From assembly GCF_009720735.1 (NCBI RefSeq), contig NZ_WNKU01000001.1, forward strand, positions 124,001 to 188,000: a stretch of DNA of 64,000 bases, given 5' to 3'. The notes under the pieces were generated by a model. It did no database searches and was not told the DNA's origin. It was given only the letters and a program-made list of their open reading frames with translations. The stretch is from Heliobacterium mobile (GTDB taxonomy: Bacteria > Bacillota > Desulfitobacteriia > Heliobacteriales > Heliobacteriaceae). Below, in pieces: positions 9,234 to 18,159 of this stretch; within the stretch, counting starts at the first letter, position 1; every line of letters begins with the position of its first letter. Both the position numbers and the translations under genes were made by a program.

Positions 9234-9261
9234 TTGCAAGGAATTTATCACTATGTATAGA
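9234..9261 (+). promoter_or_regulatory. Candidate sigma-A promoter of the ilvB leader
   Basis: TTGCAA (9234-9239) and TATAGA (9256-9261) are separated by 16 bp, about 100 bp upstream of the T-box element. Assigned from consensus similarity only. Confidence 0.45.
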
Positions 9262-9354
9262 ATAGTATGTATAGATCCATAGGTGTATAATCTCAGGTTC
9301 ACATGTTGACATAAGCGTACAAATCCAATGCGGAGAAAGAGTACTGTGAGAAGG

Positions 9355-9592
9355 GCAGTTGACAGAGAGCCGCTCGTGGCTGAAAGGCGGCACTGCTACC
9401 ATCGACAGGAAAATCCTCTCCAAGGTGCAGGCTGAAAGGGAAATTATTCCCCATTAAGCCGTGCCGGCCGGTCACCGTTAGCAGACCGGGCAAGCATCGA
9501 CTTGTCCTGTTGAGGGCTGCCATTCGTGACAGCCGAACAAGGGTGGTACCGCGAATTCCCCTCGCCTCTTGATTTATAGAGGCGAGGGTTTT
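9355..9592 (+). promoter_or_regulatory. T-box riboswitch upstream of ilvB, probable isoleucine specifier (ATC)
   Basis: The canonical T-box sequence AAGGGTGGTACCGCG is at 9539-9553. A terminator follows, with stem CCCTCGCCTCT (9558-9568) pairing with AGAGGCGAGGG (9578-9588) and a T-run. The Stem I base can be read as AGAG at 9364-9367 pairing with CTCT near 9416-9419. The 3' side of the specifier loop then reads GAAA-ATC, placing an ATC (Ile) codon at 9413-9415. Uncharged tRNA would stabilise the antiterminator and allow ilvBN transcription. The T-box itself is certain; the specifier is an inference from a hand-drawn Stem I. Confidence 0.9.
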
Positions 9593-9636
9593 CATTTATC
9601 TATGAGAAAAGTTCTGAAAGATGAGGTGTGTCAGGT

Positions 9637-11328
9637 ATGAAGATGACCGGAGCTCAAGCCGTCGTCGCCAGTCTGCAGGAAGAAGGGGTGGACTTGATTT
9701 TTGGGTATCCCGGCGGTCAGGTGATCCCGCTTTACGATGCCCTTTATGACAGTTCCCTCCGGCATATTCTTACCCGGCACGAGCAGGGGGCGGCCCATGC
9801 CGCCGATGGTTATGCGCGGGCCACCGGGAAGGTGGGCGTCTGCATCGCTACGTCCGGTCCAGGGGCGACCAACCTGATTACAGGGATTGCGAATGCCTAT
9901 ATGGACTCAGTGCCGATGGTGTGTATCACTGGGCAGGTTCCTCTAGCGGTAATTGGAAAAGATTCCTTCCAGGAAGCTGACATCACAGGTATCACCGCGC
10001 CGATTACCAAGCATAACTATCTGGTAAAAAAAGCAAGTGATCTTCCGAGAATCATAAAAGAAGCGTTTCACATCGCTCGAAGTGGCCGTCCAGGACCGGT
10101 CGTTGTCGATGTGCCCAAAGATATCTTTACGACGACCATCGATTTTGCTTATCCTAAGGAAGTTCGGCTGCGCGGTTATGCGCCTGTTTTTGAAGGAAAG
10201 AGTTCAGAAGTGGACGCGGTGGCCCGGGCGATCGCTGAAGCGAAAAAACCTTTATTCTTTATTGGCGGCGGAGTCGGAGCGGCAGGCGTGTCACAGGATT
10301 TCCTTCGGTTGGTAGAAAAATATCAAATTCCAGTGATCAGTTCGCTCATGGGATTGGGGGCGATTGCGACCACCCATCCGATGCACCTGGGGATGGTCGG
10401 AATGCATGGAACTGTAGCAGCCAACAAGGCCGTTATGGAATGCGACCTCCTCGTCGGCATCGGCGTCCGTTTTGATGACCGTGTGACCGGGCTCATCGCC
10501 AGGTTTGCACCGAAAGCGAAAGTGGCTCATCTGGACATCGACCCCGCCGAAGTCAACAAAAACGTCTTTACCCATCTGCGAGTCATCGGTGATCTCCAAT
10601 GGAGCTTGCCCGCTTTAGAAGCATCCTTGAAAGAAGTTTGTGCGGAAGATCAACGCTCCGACGCATGGATCCAAGAGGTTACCCGCTGGAAAGAGGAATC
10701 GCCCGTAGCCTATCAAAAGAGCGATGACATCATCAAACCTCAGTTTGTCATTGAAGAGCTGGCTCGGTTGACAGGGGGCAAAGCGGTCGTTGCTACCGAC
10801 GTAGGACAGCACCAGATGTGGACGGCTCAATTTTTCCCCTTTCACCAGCCCCGGACACTGATCACCTCCGGAGGGCTGGGAACGATGGGCTATGGATTAC
10901 CGGCGGCTATCGGTGCCCAACTGGGACAGCCCGATGAACTGGTTCTTTTGGTCACCGGAGACGGATCCATCCTGATGAACTGCCAAGAAATTGCCACAGC
11001 GGTAGAACATCGTTTACCGATCAAGGTGGCCATCATGAACAACAATGTTCTGGGTATGGTCCGGCAATGGCAGAAGATGTTCTTTAACCAGCGTTATTCC
11101 CATACCCGCTTTGCCAACGGCGGTACAGACTATGTAAAACTGGCTGAAGCGTTCGGAGCTACAGGACTTCGAGCGGAAACACCTGCCGATGTACCCGCCA
11201 TCATTGCTAAAGCCCTGGAAACAGAAGGCCCTGTGTTTATGGACTTCCGCGTCAGTGACGACGAAAACGTCCTGCCGATGGTTCCGGCAGGCGCGCCTCT
11301 CGATCAGATCATTGAGGAGGTGGACTGA
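9637..11328 (+). CDS. ilvB: Acetolactate synthase, large (catalytic) subunit
   Basis: 563-residue thiamine-diphosphate enzyme that joins pyruvate with pyruvate or 2-ketobutyrate in branched-chain amino acid synthesis. The N-terminal PYR domain shows GYPGGQVIPLYDAL and the catalytic glutamate region RHEQGAAHAADGYARATG. The C-terminal domain carries the ThDP/Mg motif GDGSILMNCQEIATAV followed by NNNVLGMVRQWQ. The ATG at 9637 (MKMTGAQAV) has AGGTG 8 bases upstream and is preferred to the GTG at 9628. It is followed after 1 base by ilvN. Confidence 0.97.
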   Translation: MKMTGAQAVVASLQEEGVDLIFGYPGGQVIPLYDALYDSSLRHILTRHEQGAAHAADGYARATGKVGVCIATSGPGATNLITGIANAYMDSVPMVCITGQVPLAVIGKDSFQEADITGITAPITKHNYLVKKASDLPRIIKEAFHIARSGRPGPVVVDVPKDIFTTTIDFAYPKEVRLRGYAPVFEGKSSEVDAVARAIAEAKKPLFFIGGGVGAAGVSQDFLRLVEKYQIPVISSLMGLGAIATTHPMHLGMVGMHGTVAANKAVMECDLLVGIGVRFDDRVTGLIARFAPKAKVAHLDIDPAEVNKNVFTHLRVIGDLQWSLPALEASLKEVCAEDQRSDAWIQEVTRWKEESPVAYQKSDDIIKPQFVIEELARLTGGKAVVATDVGQHQMWTAQFFPFHQPRTLITSGGLGTMGYGLPAAIGAQLGQPDELVLLVTGDGSILMNCQEIATAVEHRLPIKVAIMNNNVLGMVRQWQKMFFNQRYSHTRFANGGTDYVKLAEAFGATGLRAETPADVPAIIAKALETEGPVFMDFRVSDDENVLPMVPAGAPLDQIIEEVD

Positions 11329-11329
11329 G

Positions 11330-11827
11330 ATGCGTCATACCTTGGCTGTACTGGTGGAAAATCGCCCCGGCGTACTCGTGCACATCTCCGGTCTTATCGC
11401 ACGGCGAGCTTTTAATATTGAAAGCATCACCGCCGGGTACACGGAAGAAGCCGATATCACCCGCATCACCATTGTGGTTGAAGGAGATAACCGCAGCTTG
11501 GAACAGGTCGTCAATCAGCTTTCCAAGCTGGTTGATGTCATCAAGATCGTTGAACTTACTTCGGAACCTTCTATCGAACGGGAACTGGCCCTGATCAAAG
11601 TAAAAGCCAACCCGGAGACCCGCTCAGATATCGTGGACATCGTCGAAATCTTTCGCGCGAAGATCGTCGATGTCAATCGTGAAACGATGGTCATCGAATT
11701 GACCGGAGAAGAGACGAAGATCGACGCCCTCTGTGAGGTCCTTAAAGACCACGGTATCGTGGAAATGGTTCGCACCGGCAAAGTAGCTCTTTCACGGAGA
11801 CCGGGCGCGGCGAAAGAGACGGAGTAA
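11330..11827 (+). CDS. ilvN: Acetolactate synthase, small (regulatory) subunit
   Basis: 165 residues, normal for IlvN/IlvH. An N-terminal ACT domain (about 1-75; HTLAVLVENRPGVLVHISGL, then the SITAGYTEEADITRITIVV segment) binds valine for feedback inhibition. A C-terminal domain follows with ELALIKVKA and EIFRAKIVDVN. The ATG at 11330 has TTGAGGAGG 9 bases upstream, inside the end of ilvB. Confidence 0.96.
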   Translation: MRHTLAVLVENRPGVLVHISGLIARRAFNIESITAGYTEEADITRITIVVEGDNRSLEQVVNQLSKLVDVIKIVELTSEPSIERELALIKVKANPETRSDIVDIVEIFRAKIVDVNRETMVIELTGEETKIDALCEVLKDHGIVEMVRTGKVALSRRPGAAKETE

Positions 11828-11861
11828 TTCCCTTATAAGAACAGGTCCGAGGAGGACACGC

Positions 11862-12965
11862 GTGGACATTCGCCAACAACGAAAACTCGATCACATCCGT
11901 CAGGCACTCTCGCTGGAAGACGGTCCGATCCCCAACGGCTTTAAAGACGTTCGGCTCATCCACGAGGCCTTGCCCAACCTTGACAGCCGAGATATCGACA
12001 TTTCTGTTTCTTTTCTCGGGAAAACATTGACGATGCCGTTGCTGATCAACGCCATCACCGGAGGTACTCCCCAGGTGACCGATATCAACCGTCGCTTGGC
12101 TCGCATTGCCGCCAAAGCCGGTATCGGGATCGCCGTCGGATCGCAGGCGGCCGCTTTACGGGATCCGGCGATGAGGGAATCCTATCAGGTGGTCCGGGAG
12201 GAGAATCCCGACGGCATCGTCATTGCCAACGTCAACCCAAACACACCTGTAGATCAGGCGATTAAAGCGATCGAGATGATCCAAGCTGACGCTTTGCAGG
12301 TGCACCTCAATGTGGCTCAAGAAATGGCGATGGCAGAAGGTGACCGGGATTTTCGCCATTGGCCGGAAAACCTCGCTGAACTCATCCGGCACTGTCCCGT
12401 ACCAGTGATCGCGAAAGAAGTCGGAAATGGTGTTTCTTTCGAAACAGCTGAACGGCTTATGGAGCTGGGAGTCCGCTATATCGATGTAGGAGGTGCCGGA
12501 GGCACCAATTTCATCGCCATTGAAATGCGTCGGCGTGGCCTTGAGTTGCAAGAATTTGAGGCCTGGGGTATCTCTTCCGCGGTCACTCTGGCCGAGGTAG
12601 CCTGGTCAGCCTCCGATTGTTTGAGGAGCGATGAAAAGTTAACGATCATCGCTAGCGGCGGCATACGCAACGGATGGGAAGCAGCGAAATCTTTTGCTTT
12701 AGGTGCAAAAGTGGCAGCTGTTGCCGGTTCGGTGCTCAAACATCTGCTTAGTTCCAGCGATGGGGAACAGTCTGTCGTGAAATATATTGAAGAATTCCGG
12801 CAGGAACTTATCGTGAGCTTTACCTTGACCAATAGCTCTAACTTGGACACCTTTGCCCAGCAGCCCTGTCTGATCCTCGGGGAAGTGAAAGAGTGGCTTG
12901 AACAGCGAGGTATCCCTATAGCATTTTGGTCTCAACGAAATAGGAAAAACCCGGTTAGTCGCTAA
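11862..12965 (+). CDS. fni: Type 2 isopentenyl-diphosphate delta-isomerase (FMN-dependent)
   Basis: 367 residues, TIM-barrel flavoprotein interconverting IPP and DMAPP. The characteristic segments are RKLDHIRQAL near the N-terminus, LLINAITGGTP (about 61-71), the QVHLNVAQEMAMAEGDRDF region, and the glycine-rich phosphate-binding DVGGAGGTNF. A GTG start at 11862 has GAGGAGGA ahead. It lies 34 bp after ilvN and may share its transcript, although isoprenoid and valine synthesis are not otherwise linked. The stop codon lies inside the terminator stem. Confidence 0.95.
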   Translation: MDIRQQRKLDHIRQALSLEDGPIPNGFKDVRLIHEALPNLDSRDIDISVSFLGKTLTMPLLINAITGGTPQVTDINRRLARIAAKAGIGIAVGSQAAALRDPAMRESYQVVREENPDGIVIANVNPNTPVDQAIKAIEMIQADALQVHLNVAQEMAMAEGDRDFRHWPENLAELIRHCPVPVIAKEVGNGVSFETAERLMELGVRYIDVGGAGGTNFIAIEMRRRGLELQEFEAWGISSAVTLAEVAWSASDCLRSDEKLTIIASGGIRNGWEAAKSFALGAKVAAVAGSVLKHLLSSSDGEQSVVKYIEEFRQELIVSFTLTNSSNLDTFAQQPCLILGEVKEWLEQRGIPIAFWSQRNRKNPVSR

Positions 12966-12984
12966 CCGGGTTTTTCCTATTTTC
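12938..12984 (+). terminator. Terminator overlapping the fni stop codon
   Basis: AAATAGGAAAAACCCGGTTAG pairs with CTAACCGGGTTTTTCCTATTT in a long, nearly perfect stem that includes the last codons and stop of fni. The A-rich and T-rich arms let it work in both directions, though no reverse gene ends here. Confidence 0.9.
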
Positions 12985-13071
12985 GCTGCCATTCACTTTG
13001 CAGACGGAAAGGCTACTCTTTTTGGTTTTTCCCTGCTTTCCTAGGGTAACCTAGCAATGGAGGTGGGGAAG

Positions 13072-13785
13072 GTGCCGAGATATCCGATTGGAGCCATCAT
13101 TCTGTTGGTCAGCATGATCTTCATTCTTTTTGGTATGGGTCGGGGGCTAGCTCAGCGGTTACGAACACCGTCGAGGAGATTGCTGTTCTTTCTCTTGGCA
13201 TGGTGGGCAGCTTCTTTTATCGATGTGCCAATCCTAGCGATAAAACCGGCTATGTTTGTGAACCTTGGCGGCATCGTGGCACCGCTTTGTTTGGGTCTGC
13301 TTTTGACGGGTAAAACGAAACTGGCCGACGTCAGACTTTGGATGGCTGTTCTGTCTGTCATGGTTTCGGGCCTGCTTGGACAGGAAGTTCTTGGATTTGA
13401 ACAGGATCATTTCCTCTGGGACGGCCACTGGATCTTTACATTTCTCGGTGCATTGGCGGCAGCAACCGTCGCAGTAGAGATGCGCGGTGCATTGGCGGCT
13501 GTTCTTTTGGGGGGAGCGTTAGCTGAGACGATAGGCCCCTTTGTGAATTTTTACTGGCATCTGGCGCCGGGGCGAATCACTGACTTAGGAGCCGGTATTG
13601 TTTTTGACCGGATCGTTGTATCATCGCTGCTAGTTTTCCCCTTAAGCTTTATCATTGAGCATCTTAGTGTCGCCAAGGCTGTCCGGGTGAATCTGATCCC
13701 CAAGCAGATCGACCGGAAGTTGACGAAGGAAACCCTAGAGGAACAAGAAATTGTCATCGATGCAGAAAAGAAATCATCGGAATAA
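13072..13785 (+). CDS. Polytopic membrane protein, resembles DUF1614
   Basis: 237 residues with about six to seven hydrophobic segments spread over residues 5-210 and a charged C-terminus of about 35 residues. Features reminiscent of DUF1614 proteins are the LLAWWAASFIDVPIL and FVNLGGIVAPLCLGLLL segments, but this is recalled similarity. Function is unknown. The GTG at 13072 has GGAGGTGGGG 4-8 bases upstream; the ATG at 13057 is the alternative. It overlaps the next gene by 35 bases. Linkage to a SpoIIP-like gene and a DUF512 gene may point to a sporulation or envelope role. Confidence 0.6.
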   Translation: MPRYPIGAIILLVSMIFILFGMGRGLAQRLRTPSRRLLFFLLAWWAASFIDVPILAIKPAMFVNLGGIVAPLCLGLLLTGKTKLADVRLWMAVLSVMVSGLLGQEVLGFEQDHFLWDGHWIFTFLGALAAATVAVEMRGALAAVLLGGALAETIGPFVNFYWHLAPGRITDLGAGIVFDRIVVSSLLVFPLSFIIEHLSVAKAVRVNLIPKQIDRKLTKETLEEQEIVIDAEKKSSE

Positions 13786-14674
13786 GCATACTTTTTCGCT
13801 GGTCTATACGATCAGTTCGCTGGCGACAGGTCTGCTGTTCTTTTTAGCGATCGCCTGCCTATTTGCTGTTGTGTATCGTCTATCTGATTGGGACCAGTTC
13901 GACGACAGGTCTGTGAAAGGATCCCTTCGAAGCGTCATTGGCCACCAAGGTAGGATGGTTGCCAAAACGGATCGAGATTGGAGAATCGGCGAAGGGCTCA
14001 TCGACGAGAGGGGACAACCTTGGAAGGTTGAAGAGATTGACGATGAGACTGTCTATGTGGGGCAAGACGATGCAGTCCTTTGCAGTGAATCCGATCCGGT
14101 GGTTTCAAGAAGCTTTCTCCCAACTCGCTTGGCTCCCTCGGCCGATGGTGCCGATGGAAACGTTGTTGTTATGGCCGAAGCACAAGCAGAAAGGACGGCT
14201 CAGCATTTTGTCGATGCCATTCGAGAAAGAGGCATGAACGTCACGCTTCGCTCGGGGAAGCAGAACCTGACAAAACGAGCCCTATACCGTCACAGTGTCG
14301 ACGGGACCACTGCCATGATCATCCTTCGAGAAGGGACGGATCATTGGCTTGACGGCAACGCAGAGAGCCGAATAGAGTTTAGTGTGGAACGTGGGCAGCC
14401 TCGTCATCCCTCTAACTTTGCTTTTGCCCTGCGTTGGGCGAATCACTTGCCCGTCGAGGTCAGGCCAATTATCACCGTGAGCAAACCCTGTCTAAGACAG
14501 CATCTTCATCCCCGGATGGTTGATGTGACAATCCCGAAGGGATTGCAACCCAAAGAATTGGAAAAGCTGGCAGATGGGCTAATGGAAGCGCTGGATCCCG
14601 ATTCCTTGACGAAATGGAATCGCTCCTTCATAATGAGTAGAAGAATTGGGGACATAAGGAGGCCTGGGCCGTGA
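13751..14674 (+). CDS. Degenerate SpoIIP-like single-pass membrane protein
   Basis: 307 residues: short basic N-terminus, one membrane segment (about 15-43), then an extracytoplasmic domain. A segment at 73-105 (WRIGEGLIDERGQPWKVEEI) resembles the module that precedes the amidase domain in clostridial SpoIIP proteins. The region 138-280 can be laid over the SpoIIP amidase fold: an AQHFVDAIRERGMNV helix, YRHSVDG, GQPRHPSNFAFALRW, and a final MVDVTIPKG in place of the usual LLEVG. The zinc-binding histidine and glutamate motifs of active SpoIIP are not seen. The TTG start at 13751 lies within the previous gene behind GAGGAA. The family call is from memory of SpoIIP, not a search. Confidence 0.5.
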   Translation: MSSMQKRNHRNKHTFSLVYTISSLATGLLFFLAIACLFAVVYRLSDWDQFDDRSVKGSLRSVIGHQGRMVAKTDRDWRIGEGLIDERGQPWKVEEIDDETVYVGQDDAVLCSESDPVVSRSFLPTRLAPSADGADGNVVVMAEAQAERTAQHFVDAIRERGMNVTLRSGKQNLTKRALYRHSVDGTTAMIILREGTDHWLDGNAESRIEFSVERGQPRHPSNFAFALRWANHLPVEVRPIITVSKPCLRQHLHPRMVDVTIPKGLQPKELEKLADGLMEALDPDSLTKWNRSFIMSRRIGDIRRPGP

Positions 14675-16056
14675 AGCCCGCAGGCGGCACCATCAGTGAC
14701 GTAGAACCAGCCAGTTTGGCCGCCCGAATCGGTCTTCAGAGCGGAGACCGCCTAGTGTCGATTAATGGCCAGCAGGTTCGCGATGTGCTTGATTACGGAT
14801 TTTATATCCGTGAAAGTAAGGTAAAACTAGAAGTATTGGAAAGTACCACCGGGGAGACCCGGTGGTTTGAGATTGAAAAAGAAGAGGATGACGACTTAGG
14901 CATTCACTTTGCCGACGCAACCTTCGATGGATTGCGCCGTTGCCAAAACCGTTGCCTTTTTTGTTTTGTCGATCAAATGCCTTCGGGCATGCGTCCCTCC
15001 TTATATGCCAAAGATGACGATTACCGCCATTCCTTCTGGCATGGGAATTTTATCACCTTGACAAACCTCGATGAAGGGGCTTTTCAACGTCTCTTGTCTC
15101 TACGTCTGAGCCCGCTCTATATTTCGGTACAGGCGACAGACCCAGAGGTTCGCCAAAAACTGCTCCGCCACCGCCGCGCTGGCGAGATCATGGATCGATT
15201 GCGTCAATTGGCCGACTCCCGGATCCAACTGCATACCCAAATCGTCTGTTGTCCGGGACTCAATGATGGTGTCGTGCTGGAGAAGTCTTTGGCGGATCTC
15301 TGGTCCCTTGGCTATTCCCTGGCAAGCGTGTCCGTCGTGCCTGTCGGATTGACGAGCCATCGTCAAGGACTTTTCCCCTTGCGCACCTTTCAGCCCGATG
15401 AGGCGAAGAAAGTGATTGAACTCATGGAAAGGTGGCAGCAAGAGGCCCTAAAGGAGCGTGGCGAGACGGTCTTCTTTGCGGCCGACGAGTTTTACTTGCT
15501 TTCCGGCGACGATTTTCCTGAATCAGAACGGTATGAGGACTACTCTCAACTGGAAAACGGAGTCGGCCTCTGTCGGCTGTTTATGGAAGACTGGAATGGA
15601 GCCGTCGAGGAGTTTTTAACAGAAGCGAAAAACAAGAACAGCTTGAGCGTCGGCGCTTTGAGCAATGGACAAACATATCTGATCACAGGCCTGTCTGGTG
15701 GGCGATTTCTATCACGACTGTTGGACCAGACAGCACGGGATTACGGTATATCATGGTCAGAACAGGCTGTCCAGATCGTTGCAGTCGAGAACCGATGTTT
15801 TGGCTCTACGGTGACCGTGGCGGGGCTGGTGACAGGCAAAGATGTGATTCACACTCTGCGGGGATTGGACAATCCCCCTAAGAAATCAGACCGGATCCTG
15901 CTGCCCACGGTGATGTTCCGGAGTGAAGGCGATGTTACCTTGGACGATCTGACGCCAGAAAACATTTCTGCAGCCCTCGGTGGGGCGACGGTAGAGCTTG
16001 TCAAAACGAGCGGCGATGCATTGTTTATAAGCTTGATCAAGAACGAGGAACCTTAG
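14671..16056 (+). CDS. DUF512 family radical SAM protein with N-terminal PDZ domain
   Basis: 461 residues. Residues 5-65 form a PDZ-like domain (VEPASLAARIGLQSGDRLVS, INGQQVRDVLDY). A radical SAM-type cysteine triad CQNRCLFC (C91, C95, C98) follows, then FVDQMPSGMRPSLYAKDDDY, the hallmark of the DUF512/YtxJ-unrelated clostridial family. The C-terminal half carries the DUF512 domain. The family occurs widely in anaerobic Firmicutes next to der; its reaction is unknown. The GTG start at 14671 overlaps the upstream stop by 4 bases (GTGA), implying translational coupling. Confidence 0.88.
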   Translation: MKPAGGTISDVEPASLAARIGLQSGDRLVSINGQQVRDVLDYGFYIRESKVKLEVLESTTGETRWFEIEKEEDDDLGIHFADATFDGLRRCQNRCLFCFVDQMPSGMRPSLYAKDDDYRHSFWHGNFITLTNLDEGAFQRLLSLRLSPLYISVQATDPEVRQKLLRHRRAGEIMDRLRQLADSRIQLHTQIVCCPGLNDGVVLEKSLADLWSLGYSLASVSVVPVGLTSHRQGLFPLRTFQPDEAKKVIELMERWQQEALKERGETVFFAADEFYLLSGDDFPESERYEDYSQLENGVGLCRLFMEDWNGAVEEFLTEAKNKNSLSVGALSNGQTYLITGLSGGRFLSRLLDQTARDYGISWSEQAVQIVAVENRCFGSTVTVAGLVTGKDVIHTLRGLDNPPKKSDRILLPTVMFRSEGDVTLDDLTPENISAALGGATVELVKTSGDALFISLIKNEEP

Positions 16057-16073
16057 AAAGGAAGGTGAAGCCT

Positions 16074-17402
16074 ATGGCCAAACCGATCGTAGCCGTCGTA
16101 GGGCGCCCAAACGTGGGCAAATCAACACTTTTTAATCGGCTCACTGGCGGAAGAGTCGCGATTGTAGAAGACCGGCCCGGCGTCACCCGGGACCGCTTAT
16201 ACCGGAACGCCAAATGGCTCAACCGGGAATTTACTCTTGTCGATACAGGCGGACTGGAATTTGGTGCCGACGGAAACCCTTTTTCAGAAGTAATCTATAA
16301 ACAGGCAGAAGCAGCGATTGCCGAAGCAGATGTGATCCTCTTTATGGTGGACGGAAAAGCAGGGATCACTGCTGATGACGAAACAGTCGCAGCTGTGCTG
16401 CGTAGAACGAAGAAACCAGTCTTTCTCGTAGTCAATAAAATTGAGGATTTTTCCCAACGGGATAAGTATTATGAGTTTTTTGCCTTAGGCCTTGGCGATC
16501 CGATTCCCATTTCGGCTACCCATGGCATGAATACAGGCGATCTTTTGGATGCAGTGATCGAAGCTCTGCCGCCGGAAGGCGACGAAGAAGATGATCCCGA
16601 CACAATCAAAATCGCTGTCATCGGAAAGCCTAATGTGGGTAAATCGTCCATGGTCAATGCCATTTTGGGAGAAGAGCGGGTCATCGTCTCGAATATCCCC
16701 GGCACGACCCGCGACGCCATCGATACGCCCTTCGAACGAGAAGGCAAGCACTATGTGCTCATCGATACAGCCGGTATGCGCCGCAAAGGAAAGATTGATG
16801 AATCTGTCGAACGGTACAGCGTAATGCGCTCGTTGCGGGCTGTGGACCGCAGCGATGTGGTGCTCATGGTCATCGACGCTTCCCAAGGCGTCACCGAGCA
16901 AGATAAGAAGATTGCCGGTTATGCCCACGAAGCCGGTAAGGCCTGCGTGCTCGTGTTGAATAAGTGGGATCTGGTTCCCAAGGACGATAAGACGATGAAT
17001 CGCTTTGATAAAGTGGTTCGTTCGGAATTGGGCTTTTTGAATTACGCCCCGACGATTTACGTATCCGCACTGACGGGTCAGCGACTGCCTAAAATCTTAG
17101 AACTGGTTGACTTTGTAACAGAACAGGCCAACCGCCGTATCCCCACATCGGTGATCAACGAGTTGATGACCGATATTATCCGTGTCACACCAGCGCCCTC
17201 TGATCGAGGCCGTCGTTTGAAGATCCTATATGTCACGCAGACTTCTGTGAAACCGCCTACCTTTGTCTTTTTTGTCAACGATGAGGAACTCTTTCACTTC
17301 TCCTATCAGCGACATATCATGAACCGGTTTCGGGAAACCTTCGGCTTCGAAGGAACACCGGTCCGCTTTATCATCCGGCAGCGTGAAAAAGAAAAAGAAT
17401 AG
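16074..17402 (+). CDS. der: Ribosome biogenesis GTPase Der (EngA)
   Basis: 442 residues with two tandem G domains and a KH-like C-terminal domain. P-loops are GRPNVGKST (about 9-17) and GKPNVGKSS (about 184-192). NKxD motifs occur as NKIEDF-like in the first domain and NKWD in the second, and switch II elements as DTGG and DTAGMRRKG. It acts in 50S subunit assembly. The ATG at 16074 has AAAGGAAGGTG upstream; the in-frame GTG at 16065 lies inside that ribosome site. Confidence 0.97.
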   Translation: MAKPIVAVVGRPNVGKSTLFNRLTGGRVAIVEDRPGVTRDRLYRNAKWLNREFTLVDTGGLEFGADGNPFSEVIYKQAEAAIAEADVILFMVDGKAGITADDETVAAVLRRTKKPVFLVVNKIEDFSQRDKYYEFFALGLGDPIPISATHGMNTGDLLDAVIEALPPEGDEEDDPDTIKIAVIGKPNVGKSSMVNAILGEERVIVSNIPGTTRDAIDTPFEREGKHYVLIDTAGMRRKGKIDESVERYSVMRSLRAVDRSDVVLMVIDASQGVTEQDKKIAGYAHEAGKACVLVLNKWDLVPKDDKTMNRFDKVVRSELGFLNYAPTIYVSALTGQRLPKILELVDFVTEQANRRIPTSVINELMTDIIRVTPAPSDRGRRLKILYVTQTSVKPPTFVFFVNDEELFHFSYQRHIMNRFRETFGFEGTPVRFIIRQREKEKE

Positions 17403-17414
17403 AAGGGTAGCCGA

Positions 17415-18035
17415 TTGCTTATGACAACAGCAATGAGCTTGACAATGGATTGGTCATCGCTGGGGTTAATCCTGCTGTCATTCTTTCTCGGATCGATTCC
17501 CTTCGCCTATCTAGCCGGCAAGGCTAAGGGCATAGACATTCGCAAACACGGGAGCGGCAATATCGGTGCGACCAATGCCTTCCGAGTGCTCGGTGCCACC
17601 ATGGGCGCTGCAGTGCTGCTTCTTGATGCTGGAAAAGCGGCCTTAGCCACCTGGCTGGGACAACCTTACGGGGGGACGATGGCGGTCTTAGCTGGCTTGG
17701 CGGCCATCCTCGGACATACCTTTTCGCCTTTTATGAAGTTCAAAGGGGGAAAAGGCGTCGCCAGCGCTGCCGGTGTGGTACTTACGATCGCACCGTTGAT
17801 CGCCTTGATCTGTCTCGCTGCATTCGCACTGGCTGTTTATTTGACCAGTTACGTTTCGGTCGGTTCCATTTTGGCGGCGGTGCTTTTGCCGGTGCTCATG
17901 TATTTTCTAGGCAAACCTGTAGCCTATCAGGTCTTTGCTTTGGCTGTTTCTCTTTTTGTCATCTACCGCCATCGCTCTAACATCAAACGGTTGATGGAAG
18001 GCACAGAGAATCCCATCCGGCGGAAAACAACATAA
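17415..18035 (+). CDS. plsY: Acyl-phosphate:glycerol-3-phosphate acyltransferase
   Basis: 206-residue integral membrane enzyme that makes lysophosphatidic acid from acyl-phosphate and glycerol-3-phosphate. The three PlsY motifs are visible: GSIPFAYLAGK with GSGNIGATNAFRVLG near residues 25-60, HTFSPFMKFKGGKGVA near 103-118, and an IYRHRSNIKRL tail near 188. The TTG at 17415 has GAAGGG 7 bases upstream; the ATG at 17421 is the alternative start. The der-plsY-gpsA order is common in Firmicutes and supplies both enzyme and substrate for phospholipid synthesis. Confidence 0.95.
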   Translation: MLMTTAMSLTMDWSSLGLILLSFFLGSIPFAYLAGKAKGIDIRKHGSGNIGATNAFRVLGATMGAAVLLLDAGKAALATWLGQPYGGTMAVLAGLAAILGHTFSPFMKFKGGKGVASAAGVVLTIAPLIALICLAAFALAVYLTSYVSVGSILAAVLLPVLMYFLGKPVAYQVFALAVSLFVIYRHRSNIKRLMEGTENPIRRKTT

Positions 18036-18159
18036 TTGACATTAATGTTTCCATCATGTACCGTCATAAGGATTTTTCGTTGTGAACCGAGTACATGCGT
18101 CCGAATGCTTCGTTGACTAGTTAAAGTTGGCCTATTTAAAAGTGGGAGGTTGTGGATCC

